Notes under the pieces: generated by a model
Database searches by the model: none
Told to the model about the DNA's origin: nothing
What the model saw: the letters and a program-made list of their open reading frames with translations, nothing else
Origin: Prosthecobacter sp.
Lineage (GTDB): Bacteria; Verrucomicrobiota; Verrucomicrobiia; Verrucomicrobiales; Verrucomicrobiaceae
Assembly (NCBI RefSeq): GCF_020439865.1
Contig: NZ_JAGRPF010000110.1
Coordinates: 1 to 64,000, forward strand
Reading direction: 5' to 3'
DNA: 64,000 nt
Part shown: positions 43,298-52,840 of the stretch, piece by piece
Layout of the letters: every line of letters starts with the position of its first letter
Position numbering within the stretch: position 1 is the stretch's first letter
Position numbers and translations under genes: made by a program

Positions 43298-46033
43298 ATG
43301 GAATCTCCCGCTCCCGGCCAGCGCTGGATCAGCCAAAGCGAGCCCGAACTCGGTCTCGGCATCATCAGCAGTGTTGAAGGCAGCTTCATCGACCTGCGCT
43401 TTCCCGCTGCGGGTGAAAAGCGCCGCTACGCGCGCAACGGCGCACCGTTGCGGCGTGCCAGCTTTCAGGCCGGAGATGCCATCACCCTGCGTGATGGAAC
43501 GGCGCTGCAGATCGACTCGGTCAGTTCCTGCGACGGCGCTTTGATCTACCTGTGCGGTGTTCGCAGTGTCCCCGAGTCCGATCTCGCCGACACTCTCAGT
43601 CTTGGCGGTCCACAGGAGCGCCTGCTCGCCGCCAGTGTCGATGATCTGCAGGCATTCGCGCTTCGTGCCGAAGCCGTCGAATGGCGCTGTCGCATGCAGG
43701 CCTCGCCGGTTCGTGGGTTCATCGGCGGTCGTGTCGATCCCATCCCTCATCAAATGTCCATCGCGGCGGATGTCACCGGCCGCCTCCTGCCGCGAGTGCT
43801 GCTCGCGGACGAAGTCGGTCTTGGCAAGACCATCGAAGCCGGCCTGATTCTCCATCGTCTCCACCTCGCCGGGCGCGCCTCACGCATCCTCGTTCTCGTT
43901 CCTGATGCGCTGCCACACCAGTGGTTCGTCGAGCTCCTGCGTCGCTTCAATCTCATGTTCAGCCTCTTCGATGAAGAGCGCTGTGCCGCCATCGAAGCCG
44001 GCGATCCGGAGGGCAATCCTTTCCTCGACAGCCAGCTCGTGCTGTGCCCGCTCTCGCTGCTCAGCGGTTCAGAAAAACGCGCGCAGCAGGCCGCTGATGC
44101 CGGCTGGGACCTGCTCATCGTCGATGAGGCCCATCATCTGGAGTGGGCCGTCGATGCTCCCGGTGTCGCCTATCAGGTCGTGGAAGCCATTGCCCGGCGC
44201 GTCCCCGGTGTTCTGCTTCTCACCGCCACACCGCAGCAGCTCGGTGCCGAAGGTCATTTCGCCCGCCTCCGACTGCTCGATCCCGACCGCTATGGTGACC
44301 TGAACGAATTTCTCGCGGAGTCCACACGCTACGAACAGGTGGCGCAGATGGTGGATCGCATTCTGCAGGGCGGTTCGATGAACGCTGAGGACGGCGAACT
44401 CTTCGCCAGCCACTCACCGCGCGTTCAGCAGCACGCTGCGCAGCTTGCAGCCGGAGATGAATCCGCGCGCCAGCGCCTCGTGGCGGATCTGCTCGATGAA
44501 TTCGGCACCGGCCGTGTCATGTTTCGAAACACGCGCTCCGTCATCCAGGGATTTCCGCCCCGCCAATGTCATCTTCGGCGGCTCGAGCTTGAAGCCAGTT
44601 TAACACCCGAGGACACGCTCGTCCGCTGGCTCGCCGCCACGTTGCGTGAGCTGGGCGAAGCGAAGGTGCTCCTCATCTGTCGCACCCGAAAACTCGCCGA
44701 AGACATTCACGAACGGCTTCTGCGCGAGATCAACGTTCACGCGGTGCTCTTCCACGAAGGGCTCAATCTCATGCAGCGCGACCGTCACGCCGCGGCGTTT
44801 GCCGATCCTGAAGGCGCGCGCATTCTGATCTGCTCCGAGATTGGCAGCGAGGGCCGCAATTTCCAGTTCGCCCAGCATCTCGTGCTGTATGACCTGCCGA
44901 GTGATCCGGAACTGCTTGAGCAGCGCATCGGCCGCCTCGATCGCATCGGGCAGAAGGGCACGATCAACATCCACGTGCCCTTCATTGCGGGTTCCGAGGG
45001 CGAGATCCTCGCACGCTGGTATCACGAAGGCCTGGACGCCTTTGAGCACAGCCTGCAGGGCGCCACGCAGCTCCTCCACAGTTTCGCCGCGGAAATCGAA
45101 GCCCTCTGTGCAGAGTTTGATGATGCCAGACTCGACAGTCTCATCAAACGCAGCCGCAAGCTGCGCCTCGAAGTGCGCAAGAAGCTTGAGCGCGGCCACA
45201 ACCGACTCCTTGAACTCAACTCATGCAAGCCACGCCTTGCCGCGCGCTTGATCGAGCGTATTCGCGATGTGGACGCCGGTCTCGACTTCGAGCGCTTCTT
45301 CATCCGCCTGCTCGATCACTTCGGCATGCACGTCGAGGAGATGACGAACCGCACGTGGTTCATTCGTCCCGACAATCTCATCACCGATGCCCTGCCGTCG
45401 CTGCCCGCTGAAGGACTCACCTTCACGTTCGACCGCGAGCGCGCCCTCTCACGCGATCACGAGGCGTTTTTGACCTGGGATCATCCGCTCGTTTGCGGTG
45501 CGCTTGATGTGCTGCTCGGTTCGCATGCGGGCAACGCGGGTTTCGCCTTCTGGAAAGCCTCCGGCGGCGAAGGTCTCGTGCTGCAAACCTGCTTCATTGC
45601 CGAGTGCATTGCGCCGCCTGCGTTGCATGCGTCACGCTTTCTGCCCGCGACGCCCGTTCGCATCGCCATTGATCATCAGGGCCGTGATCTCACCGCCGAT
45701 TCCGCTTTCATCCGCGCCAAACTCACTTCGGGTGATCCCACGCGCACGGTCGAAAACGAAACCGTCCGCCACAAGCTTCTGCCCACGATGTTGGACAAAG
45801 CTCAGAAACTTGCCGAGGCGCAGTTGAAGGCTGTTCAGCAGCGCGCGATCACCGCGATGCGAAAACACCTCGATGACGAAATCGCCCGTCTTGAAGATTT
45901 GCAGTCGCGCAATCCGCATGTGCGCGCTGAAGAAATCATCGCATTGAGCGAGCAGCGTGATGCGCTGGCCTCTGCCATTGAATCAACCGCGCTGCGGCTC
46001 GACGCGGTACGTTTGGTGCTGCGGCTGAAATGA
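43298..46033 (+). CDS. rapA: RNA polymerase-associated helicase RapA
   Basis: SNF2-family ATPase that binds RNA polymerase and helps recycle stalled or post-termination polymerase. The 911-residue protein has an N-terminal Tudor-like region (about 1-100), the ATPase core with Walker A DEVGLGKT (171-178), DEAHH (about 275-279), the second RecA lobe with VLLICRTRKLAEDI, FHEGLNLMQRDR, ICSEIGSEGRNFQFA and QRIGRLDRIGQKG, and a long C-terminal regulatory part (about 600-911). The start at 43298 follows the preceding gene by 12 bases and has no Shine-Dalgarno. Confidence 0.93.
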   Translation: MESPAPGQRWISQSEPELGLGIISSVEGSFIDLRFPAAGEKRRYARNGAPLRRASFQAGDAITLRDGTALQIDSVSSCDGALIYLCGVRSVPESDLADTLSLGGPQERLLAASVDDLQAFALRAEAVEWRCRMQASPVRGFIGGRVDPIPHQMSIAADVTGRLLPRVLLADEVGLGKTIEAGLILHRLHLAGRASRILVLVPDALPHQWFVELLRRFNLMFSLFDEERCAAIEAGDPEGNPFLDSQLVLCPLSLLSGSEKRAQQAADAGWDLLIVDEAHHLEWAVDAPGVAYQVVEAIARRVPGVLLLTATPQQLGAEGHFARLRLLDPDRYGDLNEFLAESTRYEQVAQMVDRILQGGSMNAEDGELFASHSPRVQQHAAQLAAGDESARQRLVADLLDEFGTGRVMFRNTRSVIQGFPPRQCHLRRLELEASLTPEDTLVRWLAATLRELGEAKVLLICRTRKLAEDIHERLLREINVHAVLFHEGLNLMQRDRHAAAFADPEGARILICSEIGSEGRNFQFAQHLVLYDLPSDPELLEQRIGRLDRIGQKGTINIHVPFIAGSEGEILARWYHEGLDAFEHSLQGATQLLHSFAAEIEALCAEFDDARLDSLIKRSRKLRLEVRKKLERGHNRLLELNSCKPRLAARLIERIRDVDAGLDFERFFIRLLDHFGMHVEEMTNRTWFIRPDNLITDALPSLPAEGLTFTFDRERALSRDHEAFLTWDHPLVCGALDVLLGSHAGNAGFAFWKASGGEGLVLQTCFIAECIAPPALHASRFLPATPVRIAIDHQGRDLTADSAFIRAKLTSGDPTRTVENETVRHKLLPTMLDKAQKLAEAQLKAVQQRAITAMRKHLDDEIARLEDLQSRNPHVRAEEIIALSEQRDALASAIESTALRLDAVRLVLRLK

Positions 46034-46037
46034 AGAA

Positions 46038-46058
46038 GGGGGATCATCTTGATCCCCC
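46038..46058. terminator. Hairpin after rapA
   Basis: A perfect 9-bp stem GGGGGATCA/TGATCCCCC with a TCT loop, 4 bases after the rapA stop. There is no T-run after it, so it may be a weak terminator or an mRNA 3' end stabiliser. Confidence 0.55.
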
Positions 46059-46078
46059 CTCAACGTTTCGAAATCACA

Positions 46079-46097
46079 AGGGATCAGGATGACCCCT
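46079..46097. terminator. Hairpin after ftsH
   Basis: On the minus strand AGGGGTCA (46097-46090), loop TCC, TGATCCCT (46086-46079): an 8-bp stem with one G-U pair. It lies 7 bases after the ftsH stop and is a diverged relative of the hairpin at 46038-46058. Confidence 0.5.
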
Positions 46098-46104
46098 CTC
46101 CTTG

Positions 46105-48249
46105 TTACGCCGGCACGCCGGTCAGGCCCGGTGCCAGGCCGCCTTCATCCTCGTCTTCCTGTTTGGCAGGACGTGGATCGGTGACTTTGGGAAGAGGCGG
46201 CGGCGGCGGCGGCTTGCTCCTGCTTTCCGGCGGGTTGATCAGTCGGCCGTGTTCCATGATCTCTTTGATGTGCGAACCGTCGAGGGTTTCATACTCGAGC
46301 AGCGCGTGGGCGATGGCGTCGAGCTTGTCCTTGTATTTAAGGAGGATCTCCTTGGCCTGCGCGTACGCTTCATCGATGAGGCGCTTCACCTCTTCGTCGA
46401 TCTTCTGGGCGGTGTCCGGGCTGTAATTGCTGCTGCCGCGGCCCATGAAGGCGGTGCTTTCGTTCTCACCGTACTCGACCATGCCGAGCTTGGTACTCAT
46501 GCCCCAGGAGCAGACCATGCTGCGGGCGATGCGGGAGGCCATGCGGATGTCTCCGCTGGCGCCGTTGGTGACGTCGCCAAACTGGATTTCCTCGGCCACG
46601 CGACCACCCATGGCGACGACGAGATCGTCGATGAGTTCGCTCTTGCGGTCGTTGTGCTTGTCCTCCTCCGGCAGCCACATGGTGGAACCAAGGGAAGGAC
46701 CGCGGGGAATGATGGTGACCTTGTGCAGCGGGTCGGTGTGCTCCAGCACTTCGATGAGAATGGCATGGCCCGCTTCGTGGTAGGCCGTGTTTTCCTTCTC
46801 CTTCTCGCTGAGGGCCATGCTGCGGCGCTCGCGGCCCCAGCGCACCTTGTCACGGGCTTCTTCGAGCTCGGGATTGGTGATGGCCTTCATGTTTTTGCGT
46901 GCGGCGAGCAGCGCGGCTTCGTTGAGGAGGTTGGCCAGTTCGGCGCCGGAGAATCCAGGCGTGCCGCGGGCGATTCGGGCGAGGTCGGCGCTTTCGGCCA
47001 GCTTCACCTTTTTGGCGTGAACGCGGAGGATTTCTTCACGGCCCTTCACGTCGGGCAGATTGACGGTGACCTGACGGTCGAAACGGCCCGGGCGCAGGAG
47101 CGCAGGATCGAGCACATCGGGACGGTTCGTTGCGGCGATGATGATGATGCCTTCCTGGGTGTCGAAACCGTCCATCTCAACGAGCAGCGCGTTCAGGGTC
47201 TGCTCGCGTTCATCGTGACCGCCGCCCATGCCGTGACCGCGATGACGGCCCACGGCGTCGATTTCGTCGATGAAGATCAGGCAGGGGGCGTTCTTCTTGC
47301 CCTGCTCAAACATGTCACGCACACGGCTGGCGCCGACACCGACGAACATCTCGACGAAGTCGGAACCGCTGATGCTGAAGAACGGCACATCGGCCTCGCC
47401 GGCGATGGCCTTGGCCAGCAGGGTCTTGCCGGTGCCGGGAGGGCCGGTCATGAGAACGCCCTTGGGAATCTTCCCGCCGAGGCGCTGGAACTTCTTCGGG
47501 TCTTTGAGGAACTCGACGATTTCCTGCACCTCTTCCTTCGCCTCTTCAACGCCGGCCACGTCCTTGAACGTCACCTTGTTGCGATCCTGGGCGAGCATCT
47601 TGGCTTTGCTCTTGCCGAAGCTCATCGCACCACGACCCGCGCTACGAAGCTGCTGACGGACGAGGAAATAGAAGAAGGCGAGAATGATCAGCAGCGGCAG
47701 CAGAAAGCCGATTAGCGAGGACCACATCTCATTCTCATAAACTGGGATGAGCACGAGGTTGTGGGCATCGAGCAGCTTATGCAGTTCCTCCTTCTGAAAC
47801 TCGATGTTCACCGCGACGGAGAACGGCTTGGAGTCACCTTTGCCGAAGACGGGGGATTTTCCTGTTTCGTCCTTGGAGGGTTCGGGAGAGAGAGGCTTGC
47901 CGAGATTGTCAGGCTCGTTGCCAGCCGGTTCTTCGGTCTTGCCAGCCTGCGCGGGTTTGCCGACGAGCGAGGGGAAGTAGTAGCCGCGAATGGTCTGCTC
48001 GGAGGTGGTGTCGAGATTGACGAGTTCGAGCTTCTTGTCCTTGTCGATGCGTCCGGCTTCGACTTCCGTCTTGAACTGGGCGTAATCGAAAACTTTGCGG
48101 CTGCCCGACAGCCCCTTGTTCATCATGAACCCCGAGATCAGCAGGGTGATCGCCAAGGCGAAGAGCATGAAACCGCGCCAGTTGAACTGCGGATCCTGAT
48201 TGCGACGGTTGGGGCCGTCGGGGCGGTTGTTGAAGGGGTCGTCGGACAT
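46105..48249 (-). CDS. ftsH: ATP-dependent zinc metalloprotease FtsH
   Basis: Membrane-bound AAA+ protease that removes damaged membrane proteins and regulators. The 714-residue protein has TM1 (about 26-43), a periplasmic domain, TM2 (about 177-198), the AAA module with Walker A GPPGTGKT (269-276), Walker [12 protein letters not shown] and the second region of homology ([18 protein letters not shown]), and the peptidase with the zinc motif HEAGH (about residue 490). The periplasmic domain holds an insertion of about 40 residues (about 98-140) rich in Pro, Lys and Glu that is not typical of FtsH. I used ATG 48249 ([10 protein letters not shown]); an in-frame start at 48291 would add a segment without conservation. 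It converges with rapA. Confidence 0.97.
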   Translation of the reverse strand: MSDDPFNNRPDGPNRRNQDPQFNWRGFMLFALAITLLISGFMMNKGLSGSRKVFDYAQFKTEVEAGRIDKDKKLELVNLDTTSEQTIRGYYFPSLVGKPAQAGKTEEPAGNEPDNLGKPLSPEPSKDETGKSPVFGKGDSKPFSVAVNIEFQKEELHKLLDAHNLVLIPVYENEMWSSLIGFLLPLLIILAFFYFLVRQQLRSAGRGAMSFGKSKAKMLAQDRNKVTFKDVAGVEEAKEEVQEIVEFLKDPKKFQRLGGKIPKGVLMTGPPGTGKTLLAKAIAGEADVPFFSISGSDFVEMFVGVGASRVRDMFEQGKKNAPCLIFIDEIDAVGRHRGHGMGGGHDEREQTLNALLVEMDGFDTQEGIIIIAATNRPDVLDPALLRPGRFDRQVTVNLPDVKGREEILRVHAKKVKLAESADLARIARGTPGFSGAELANLLNEAALLAARKNMKAITNPELEEARDKVRWGRERRSMALSEKEKENTAYHEAGHAILIEVLEHTDPLHKVTIIPRGPSLGSTMWLPEEDKHNDRKSELIDDLVVAMGGRVAEEIQFGDVTNGASGDIRMASRIARSMVCSWGMSTKLGMVEYGENESTAFMGRGSSNYSPDTAQKIDEEVKRLIDEAYAQAKEILLKYKDKLDAIAHALLEYETLDGSHIKEIMEHGRLINPPESRSKPPPPPPLPKVTDPRPAKQEDEDEGGLAPGLTGVPA

Positions 48250-48286
48250 GTGCGGGGGGGTGTTACAGCTTAGTAACGCGAGTCCG

Positions 48287-48314
48287 AGCATACACGCCGG
48301 TAATTTTTTTGCAA
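48287..48314 (-). promoter_or_regulatory. Predicted sigma-70 promoter of ftsH
   Basis: On the minus strand TTGCAA (48314-48309), a 16-base spacer with an A-tract and TATGCT (48292-48287). Transcription would start near 48280, giving a leader of about 31 bases with a short GTTAC/GTAAC hairpin (48262-48277). No Shine-Dalgarno is visible; the base row before the ATG is C-rich. Confidence 0.4.
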
Positions 48315-48379
48315 AATGCGATTCCGACCAGCTCAGGCCGCCCTAAGCAGGTCTTCTTTATGGCGCAGGGGTGCAGTCC

Positions 48380-49243
48380 TTAGCGCCCCATGGGTACGCG
48401 TTTGAACTCGCGCGTCAGATTCGTCAGCGAATCCTCCACGCCCATGCGCTCGAGGCTGCTCGCGCCGACGAAACCGTCCGCGCTCGTCTTGCTGAGGATG
48501 TATTCGACGTCCTTCGGCGTGTTGATCGGGCCGCCATGCGTCAGTGTGAAGACATCCTTCCGCACGCTCTTCGCGGCGTCGATGATCTCCTGCGTGCGCT
48601 TCATGGTGAAATCCCAGTCCACCACGGCATTCACCACGCCGATGCTTCCACCGACGGTGGTGCCCACGTGGGCGATGATGGCATCGGCGCCTTGTTTCGC
48701 CATTTCGACGGCCTCTTCAGGCGTGGCCACATAGACGACGCTGAAAAGGTCCATGCGATGGGCGAGCCCGACCATTTCGAATTCCTTCTGCACGCTCATG
48801 CCGGTTTCTTCCAGCACCTGGCGGAAGTGGCCGTCCACGATCGTGTGGGTTGGGAAGTTGTTCACACCGGAGAAGCCCATGTCCTTCACCTTGCCCAGCC
48901 AGTGCCACATGCGGCGGCGCGGGTCGGTGGCATGCACGCCGCAGATGACAGGAATCTCCTTCACCGTGGGCAGCACTTCGTACTCGCCGATCTCCATGGC
49001 CACCGCGTTCGCATCGCCATAGGCCATGAGGCCGCAGGTGCTGCCGTGACCGCTCATGCGGAAGCGGCCGCTGTTGTAGATGATGATCAGGTCGGCGCCG
49101 CCCTTCTCGATGAACTTTGCGCTGATGCCCGTGCCGGCGCCGGCTGCGATGATGGGTTCGCCTTTCGCCAGCGTCGCCTTCAGGCGGTCAACGACTTCGA
49201 GGCGGGTGTAGGGATTTCCGATTCCGGTCCAGGGATTGGGCAT
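48380..49243 (-). CDS. Phosphoenolpyruvate hydrolase family TIM-barrel protein
   Basis: A 287-residue protein matching the PEP-hydrolase/TIM-barrel signal-transduction family (PF09370-like). It shows the barrel segments AAGAGTGISAKFIEKGGADLI, NSGRFRMSG, GVNNFPTH, HVGTTVGGS and LTHGGP. Members are often encoded next to Tm-1-like ATP-binding (UPF0261) proteins, but none is visible here. The biochemical activity of the family is poorly established. It is divergent from an AraC-type regulator, which may control it. Confidence 0.82.
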   Translation of the reverse strand: MPNPWTGIGNPYTRLEVVDRLKATLAKGEPIIAAGAGTGISAKFIEKGGADLIIIYNSGRFRMSGHGSTCGLMAYGDANAVAMEIGEYEVLPTVKEIPVICGVHATDPRRRMWHWLGKVKDMGFSGVNNFPTHTIVDGHFRQVLEETGMSVQKEFEMVGLAHRMDLFSVVYVATPEEAVEMAKQGADAIIAHVGTTVGGSIGVVNAVVDWDFTMKRTQEIIDAAKSVRKDVFTLTHGGPINTPKDVEYILSKTSADGFVGASSLERMGVEDSLTNLTREFKRVPMGR

Positions 49244-49257
49244 GGCGTGAGGTTGGT

Positions 49258-49295
49258 TGACGGTGTTTTACGATAGATGACGGTGGATGACAATG
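49258..49295. promoter_or_regulatory. Candidate AraC-type operator: TGACGGTG direct repeats
   Basis: Two exact TGACGGTG copies at 49258-49265 and 49278-49285, exactly 20 bases apart (two helical turns), and a related TGACAATG at 49288-49295. AraC-family proteins bind direct repeats at about this spacing. The repeats lie 15-52 bases before the start of the PEP-hydrolase-like gene and about 60-95 before the regulator gene. Confidence 0.45.
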
Positions 49296-49352
49296 GTTTG
49301 AAACCACGGTCAGTTGGCGACAACAACTGCAAACAACCGTAAACGGCCACAC

Positions 49353-50240
49353 ATGCACGCCCAAGCTGCCATCCAAGAGCTATCCGAAACCCACACGCAC
49401 GGGCCGGATACGAAGTTCCGCGTGGTGCGCGCTTCGGAGAAGGACACCCGGCCGTGGATGCGTGGGGCGCCGGTGTGCGTTACGCTCGGCACGCATCGCA
49501 TCGCCCATGCGGGCGTCATGACGGCACGCGCGCCCTATCGCATCGTGCGCATGCATCAGGGCGGACTGTACTTCCTGGCCTGCCTCGAGGGAGAAGGCCG
49601 TGTGCTCGTCGATGGCACCTGGAAAAAATGCGCCGCAGGCATGGCCGTGGCCCTGCCGCCCTTCATGGTGAACGCCTTTCAGGCCGTTCCTGGCAAGATC
49701 TGGCGCTGCTGCTGGGTACGTTATGAGCAGCAGCCGGAGCAGAAGCCCATCCTCAGCAGCAGTTCCCCGCTCATGGCCTCCTTTGACGGTCGCGCCCTTT
49801 GGAACGCCATTGAGGGGCTCATCGAGGAGTCAGGGAACGAAGCCAAGCCTGCCGCCATGTTTCACTGGGTCGAACTCGTCCAGCACTACATCGAGCGCTT
49901 CGCCCAGCCTTGGCAGGTCGACGACCGTCTGCATCGCATCTGGGAAAAAGTCTCCGCCAACGTCGGCTTCGACTGGACGCTCGACGAGCTCGCCCGGCAG
50001 GCGCACGTGAGCGCGGAGCACCTGCGCCGCCTCTGCCGTAAAACACTTGGTCGCACACCCATGCATCACGTCACCTGGCTGCGCATGCGCAAGGCCGCCG
50101 AGCTGCTCTCCACCACGAACCTCAAAATCGAGACCATCTCCCACGAGATCGGCTATCAGAACCCCTTCGTCTTCAGCAACACCTTCAAAAAATGGATCGG
50201 TTGGCGCCCGAGTGAACATCGATCAAGGATGGGAGGATGA
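49353..50240 (+). CDS. AraC family transcriptional regulator
   Basis: A 295-residue regulator. The N-terminal part (about 35-130) is a cupin-like sensor, and the C-terminal about 100 residues are a two-helix-turn-helix AraC/XylS DNA-binding domain: WTLDELARQAHVSAEHLRRL and IETISHEIGYQNPFVFSNTF. The ligand is unknown; sugar regulators share this layout. The start at ATG 49353 is preferred over an in-frame TTG at 49314. It is divergent from the PEP-hydrolase-like gene, separated by the direct repeats described above. Confidence 0.9.
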   Translation: MHAQAAIQELSETHTHGPDTKFRVVRASEKDTRPWMRGAPVCVTLGTHRIAHAGVMTARAPYRIVRMHQGGLYFLACLEGEGRVLVDGTWKKCAAGMAVALPPFMVNAFQAVPGKIWRCCWVRYEQQPEQKPILSSSSPLMASFDGRALWNAIEGLIEESGNEAKPAAMFHWVELVQHYIERFAQPWQVDDRLHRIWEKVSANVGFDWTLDELARQAHVSAEHLRRLCRKTLGRTPMHHVTWLRMRKAAELLSTTNLKIETISHEIGYQNPFVFSNTFKKWIGWRPSEHRSRMGG

Positions 50241-50313
50241 CTTGGAAGGGTGAGCCAGCACGGCCAGGCGTAATGATTGCAGAACGAAGGTTCCTCGATT
50301 GTGTAAGCGGCAC

Positions 50314-51630
50314 ATGACTGGAATTTTCCTCGAGTTCGGCCTGCTGTTCGTTTTGCTCGTTGCCAACGGGGTTTTTGCGATGGCCGAGATCGCGGTGGTG
50401 TCCTCCCGCAGGGCCCGTCTGCAGATGCTGGCGGACAAAGGGACCCGAGGAGCGAGGACGGCCCTTCGGCTGGTGGAAAATCCCGGGGTGTTTCTTTCCA
50501 CGGTACAGGTTGGCATCACGCTTGTGGGCACGCTGGCGGGTGCGTCCAGCGGCGCAGCCATGATTGGTGACTTGACGCCGGTGCTCGCCGGAGTGGCATT
50601 TTTGCAGCCGTGGGCGGCCACGCTGGCCACCATCATTGTGGTGGGCGGCATCACGTTTCTCTCCGTGGTGATCGGTGAACTGGTGCCCAAGCGGCTGGCG
50701 ATCGTTTCTCCTGAAATCGCAGCTTCGCGTCTGAGCCGGCCGATGGCAGCGCTGTCTCGCCTAGCGGGACCGGTGGTGAACCTCCTGGATGTGGTCAGTG
50801 GGCTTATCGCCCGCATGTTGGGGGCAAAACCGGGAGGCGAACCGGGCGTGTCGGAAGATGAAGTGCGGGCGTTGATTCACCAGGGCACGCTGAGCGGCGT
50901 TTTCAAACCGAGCGAGCAGCGCATGGTCGAGGGAGTGCTGGAACTGGACGACCTGGTGGCTGCTGACGTGATGACGCCGAAGAACAGCATCGTGTGGATC
51001 GATCTGGACGCGAGTGACGAGGAAAACGGCCAAAAAATTGCCGCCAGCGGCCATTCGCATTTTCCGGCACATCGCGGCATGCGGGACAACGTGCTGGGCA
51101 TGATTTCGGTGAAGGCCTTGTGGGCACGCAGGCAGCAGGGAGAATTGCCGAAACTCGAGTCCATGCTGACGGAACCGGTGTTTGTGCCGGAGACGATGTC
51201 CTGCCCGCGTGTCATTGAGGAATTTCGCAAGCAGCGTCGTCACCTGGCGCTGGTGGTCGATGAGTTTGGAGGAGTGGCCGGTCTGGTGACACTCAATGAC
51301 ATGATGGAGGCCGTGCTCGGTTCCATGCCGGACCAGGACCAGCGTGAGCGCCCGCAGGTTCGGGAACAATCAGAAGGTGTTTGGATTGTTGATGCGCAGA
51401 TGGACATCGAGGACGTGGCGGACGCCACCGGTCTGGTGCTGCCGCGGGAGGAGATCCGTGACGGTCTCTATCGTACCCTCTCCGGCTTCATCCTGCACCG
51501 CCTGGGCCATGTGCCGAAAGAGGGCGAGCGCTTTGCTTCCGGTGCTCATCAACTCGAAATCACTGACACGGACCGCCAGCGCATCGACAAAGTGACGATC
51601 CGGCGAATGGGGGGGGCGTCCATTACGTGA
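50314..51630 (+). CDS. CNNM/CorC (hemolysin-like) family membrane protein
   Basis: A 438-residue protein with an N-terminal CNNM (DUF21) membrane domain (about 1-165, with helices near 5-27, 60-80, 92-120), then a CBS pair (about 205-325) and a C-terminal CorC_HlyC (transporter-associated) domain (about 345-430). Family members are linked to magnesium or cobalt efflux; the hemolysin name is historical. The start at 50314 (MTGIFLEFG) is favoured over an in-frame TTG at 50299. It ends 10 bases from the convergent SHD1 gene, leaving no room for a terminator. Confidence 0.9.
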   Translation: MTGIFLEFGLLFVLLVANGVFAMAEIAVVSSRRARLQMLADKGTRGARTALRLVENPGVFLSTVQVGITLVGTLAGASSGAAMIGDLTPVLAGVAFLQPWAATLATIIVVGGITFLSVVIGELVPKRLAIVSPEIAASRLSRPMAALSRLAGPVVNLLDVVSGLIARMLGAKPGGEPGVSEDEVRALIHQGTLSGVFKPSEQRMVEGVLELDDLVAADVMTPKNSIVWIDLDASDEENGQKIAASGHSHFPAHRGMRDNVLGMISVKALWARRQQGELPKLESMLTEPVFVPETMSCPRVIEEFRKQRRHLALVVDEFGGVAGLVTLNDMMEAVLGSMPDQDQRERPQVREQSEGVWIVDAQMDIEDVADATGLVLPREEIRDGLYRTLSGFILHRLGHVPKEGERFASGAHQLEITDTDRQRIDKVTIRRMGGASIT

Positions 51631-51640
51631 CGAGGCGGGA

Positions 51641-52630
51641 TCATCGAATCACGCCAGCCTTTCGATACACGTCCACGATGTCCAGAATGGTGCGTGCGAA
51701 TGGAGCGGGGAGATACCAGTGCACGTTTTCATAGGTGCGCCCGGTCATCATGCCGGGCATGCCGCCGGGAGGCTGCATGTTGGGAGGAAGATTGGGGATG
51801 TTCGGGACTTGCATGGTTTTGTCCCGGAAGGCGGTCTTGATGCAGACGACACCGCCGCCCCCTCCGAGGATCTGATAAGGCACCTCTTTTCCATTGCTGC
51901 CATTGTGCGTGAGGCTGATCAGGTTGTAATAGGGCTCGCGAATGCCGTCGGGGACGGGGAACCAGCGGACATTTTTGCCGTTTTGATCCACAAACTGCAC
52001 GGAGACGACTTTCCGCTCCTTGTCGATGAGCAGGAACATCTGGTTGAAAGGCTGTTCTCGGTCCAGGAAGCTTTTGAACTGAAATCCGCAAAGGGTCAGT
52101 GAGTCCGTCGGCAGGCATGAGTGAACCATGGGGCGTTCCATGAGCTTGTTGTAACCCCGGGGCAGAGTCTGGATCACTTCATCAATTGGCATACGCCAGC
52201 GGATGGCCCCCACAATGTTGCCCGGCACCGGCTCTTTCCCCCTGGCGGCATTCCCGATGGCGGCCTTGCAGTAGAACTCCAGCGACTCCAGCAGTTCGCG
52301 TTTGGCGGTGAGCGTCTGAGGCAGCCAGTTCGGTGAGAATACCATGCCTCCCGGCAGCGGCTGCGCGCCGGGGAAGCTGGATGGAGTCTCGCCCCCCGTG
52401 CGTGACGTTTTGAGCCATTGCTGGTCCGTCTGGCTCAAGGTGGAAAGACCGATCGTGTACACCTGGCCGTTCTCCAGTTTCAGGGTGACCTGATTGTTTT
52501 GGATGGAAACGAGCGACGCGCGAAGACTGCGGCCTTTGGCATCTGTGAAAGTGCGCAACGTCTCGGCCGACAAGGCGGCTGAGTGAAGCAGGAACGTGAA
52601 GGCAAGGACGAGTCTGAGGGATGATTTCAT
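51641..52630 (-). CDS. Secreted protein with SHD1-like domain
   Basis: A 329-residue protein starting at ATG 52630 with a signal peptide (MKSSLRLVLAFTFLLHSAALSAE). Residues about 23-70 (FTDAKGRSLRASLVSIQNNQ, then VTLKLENGQVYTIGLSTL) match the SHD1-like domain frequent in Planctomycetota and Verrucomicrobiota. The rest has no recognised fold; it contains two Cys (HSC, LCG) and a Pro/Gly/Met-rich segment (NIPNLPPNMQPPGGMPGMM). It is the last gene of the sigma-kinase operon and shares the SHD1 domain with the kinase. Confidence 0.72.
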   Translation of the reverse strand: MKSSLRLVLAFTFLLHSAALSAETLRTFTDAKGRSLRASLVSIQNNQVTLKLENGQVYTIGLSTLSQTDQQWLKTSRTGGETPSSFPGAQPLPGGMVFSPNWLPQTLTAKRELLESLEFYCKAAIGNAARGKEPVPGNIVGAIRWRMPIDEVIQTLPRGYNKLMERPMVHSCLPTDSLTLCGFQFKSFLDREQPFNQMFLLIDKERKVVSVQFVDQNGKNVRWFPVPDGIREPYYNLISLTHNGSNGKEVPYQILGGGGGVVCIKTAFRDKTMQVPNIPNLPPNMQPPGGMPGMMTGRTYENVHWYLPAPFARTILDIVDVYRKAGVIR

Positions 52631-52687
52631 GGGAGCAAAGGGTGTCAGGGAAAGACTTCGCAAAGGCGGAGGCAGGGTTGCATCGGT

Positions 52688-52840
52688 TCAGCGCTTTTTT
52701 TCAGAAAGAGCCCGGGAGACGGCGGGCTCGAGGTCGCTGCCGCGCAATCCGCACGCGAGGACCTTGCCGGTGTCTGCATCAATGAGGAAGTTGTTCGGCA
52801 CGGAGTGGCACTCGAAGAGTTTCAATAGCGGATGGTTCAT
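52688..52840 (-). pseudogene. Orphan C-terminal redoxin (TlpA-like) fragment, 50 aa
   Basis: Fifty residues that match only the C-terminal end of a thioredoxin/TlpA-like redoxin: FECHSVPNNFLIDADTGKVL carries the cis-Pro (VPNNF) and LID strand, and CGLRGSDLE is the typical end. The N-terminal half with the active-site CxxC is absent. The ATG overlaps the kinase stop codon as ATGA (52837-52840), so translation could be coupled. It is either a decayed redoxin gene cut by the kinase gene or a truncated domain kept under coupling. Confidence 0.6.

Noticed and set aside
46102..47715. Plus-strand frame of 537 codons opposite ftsH
   Set aside because: Shadow of FtsH, whose AAA and peptidase motifs are certain.
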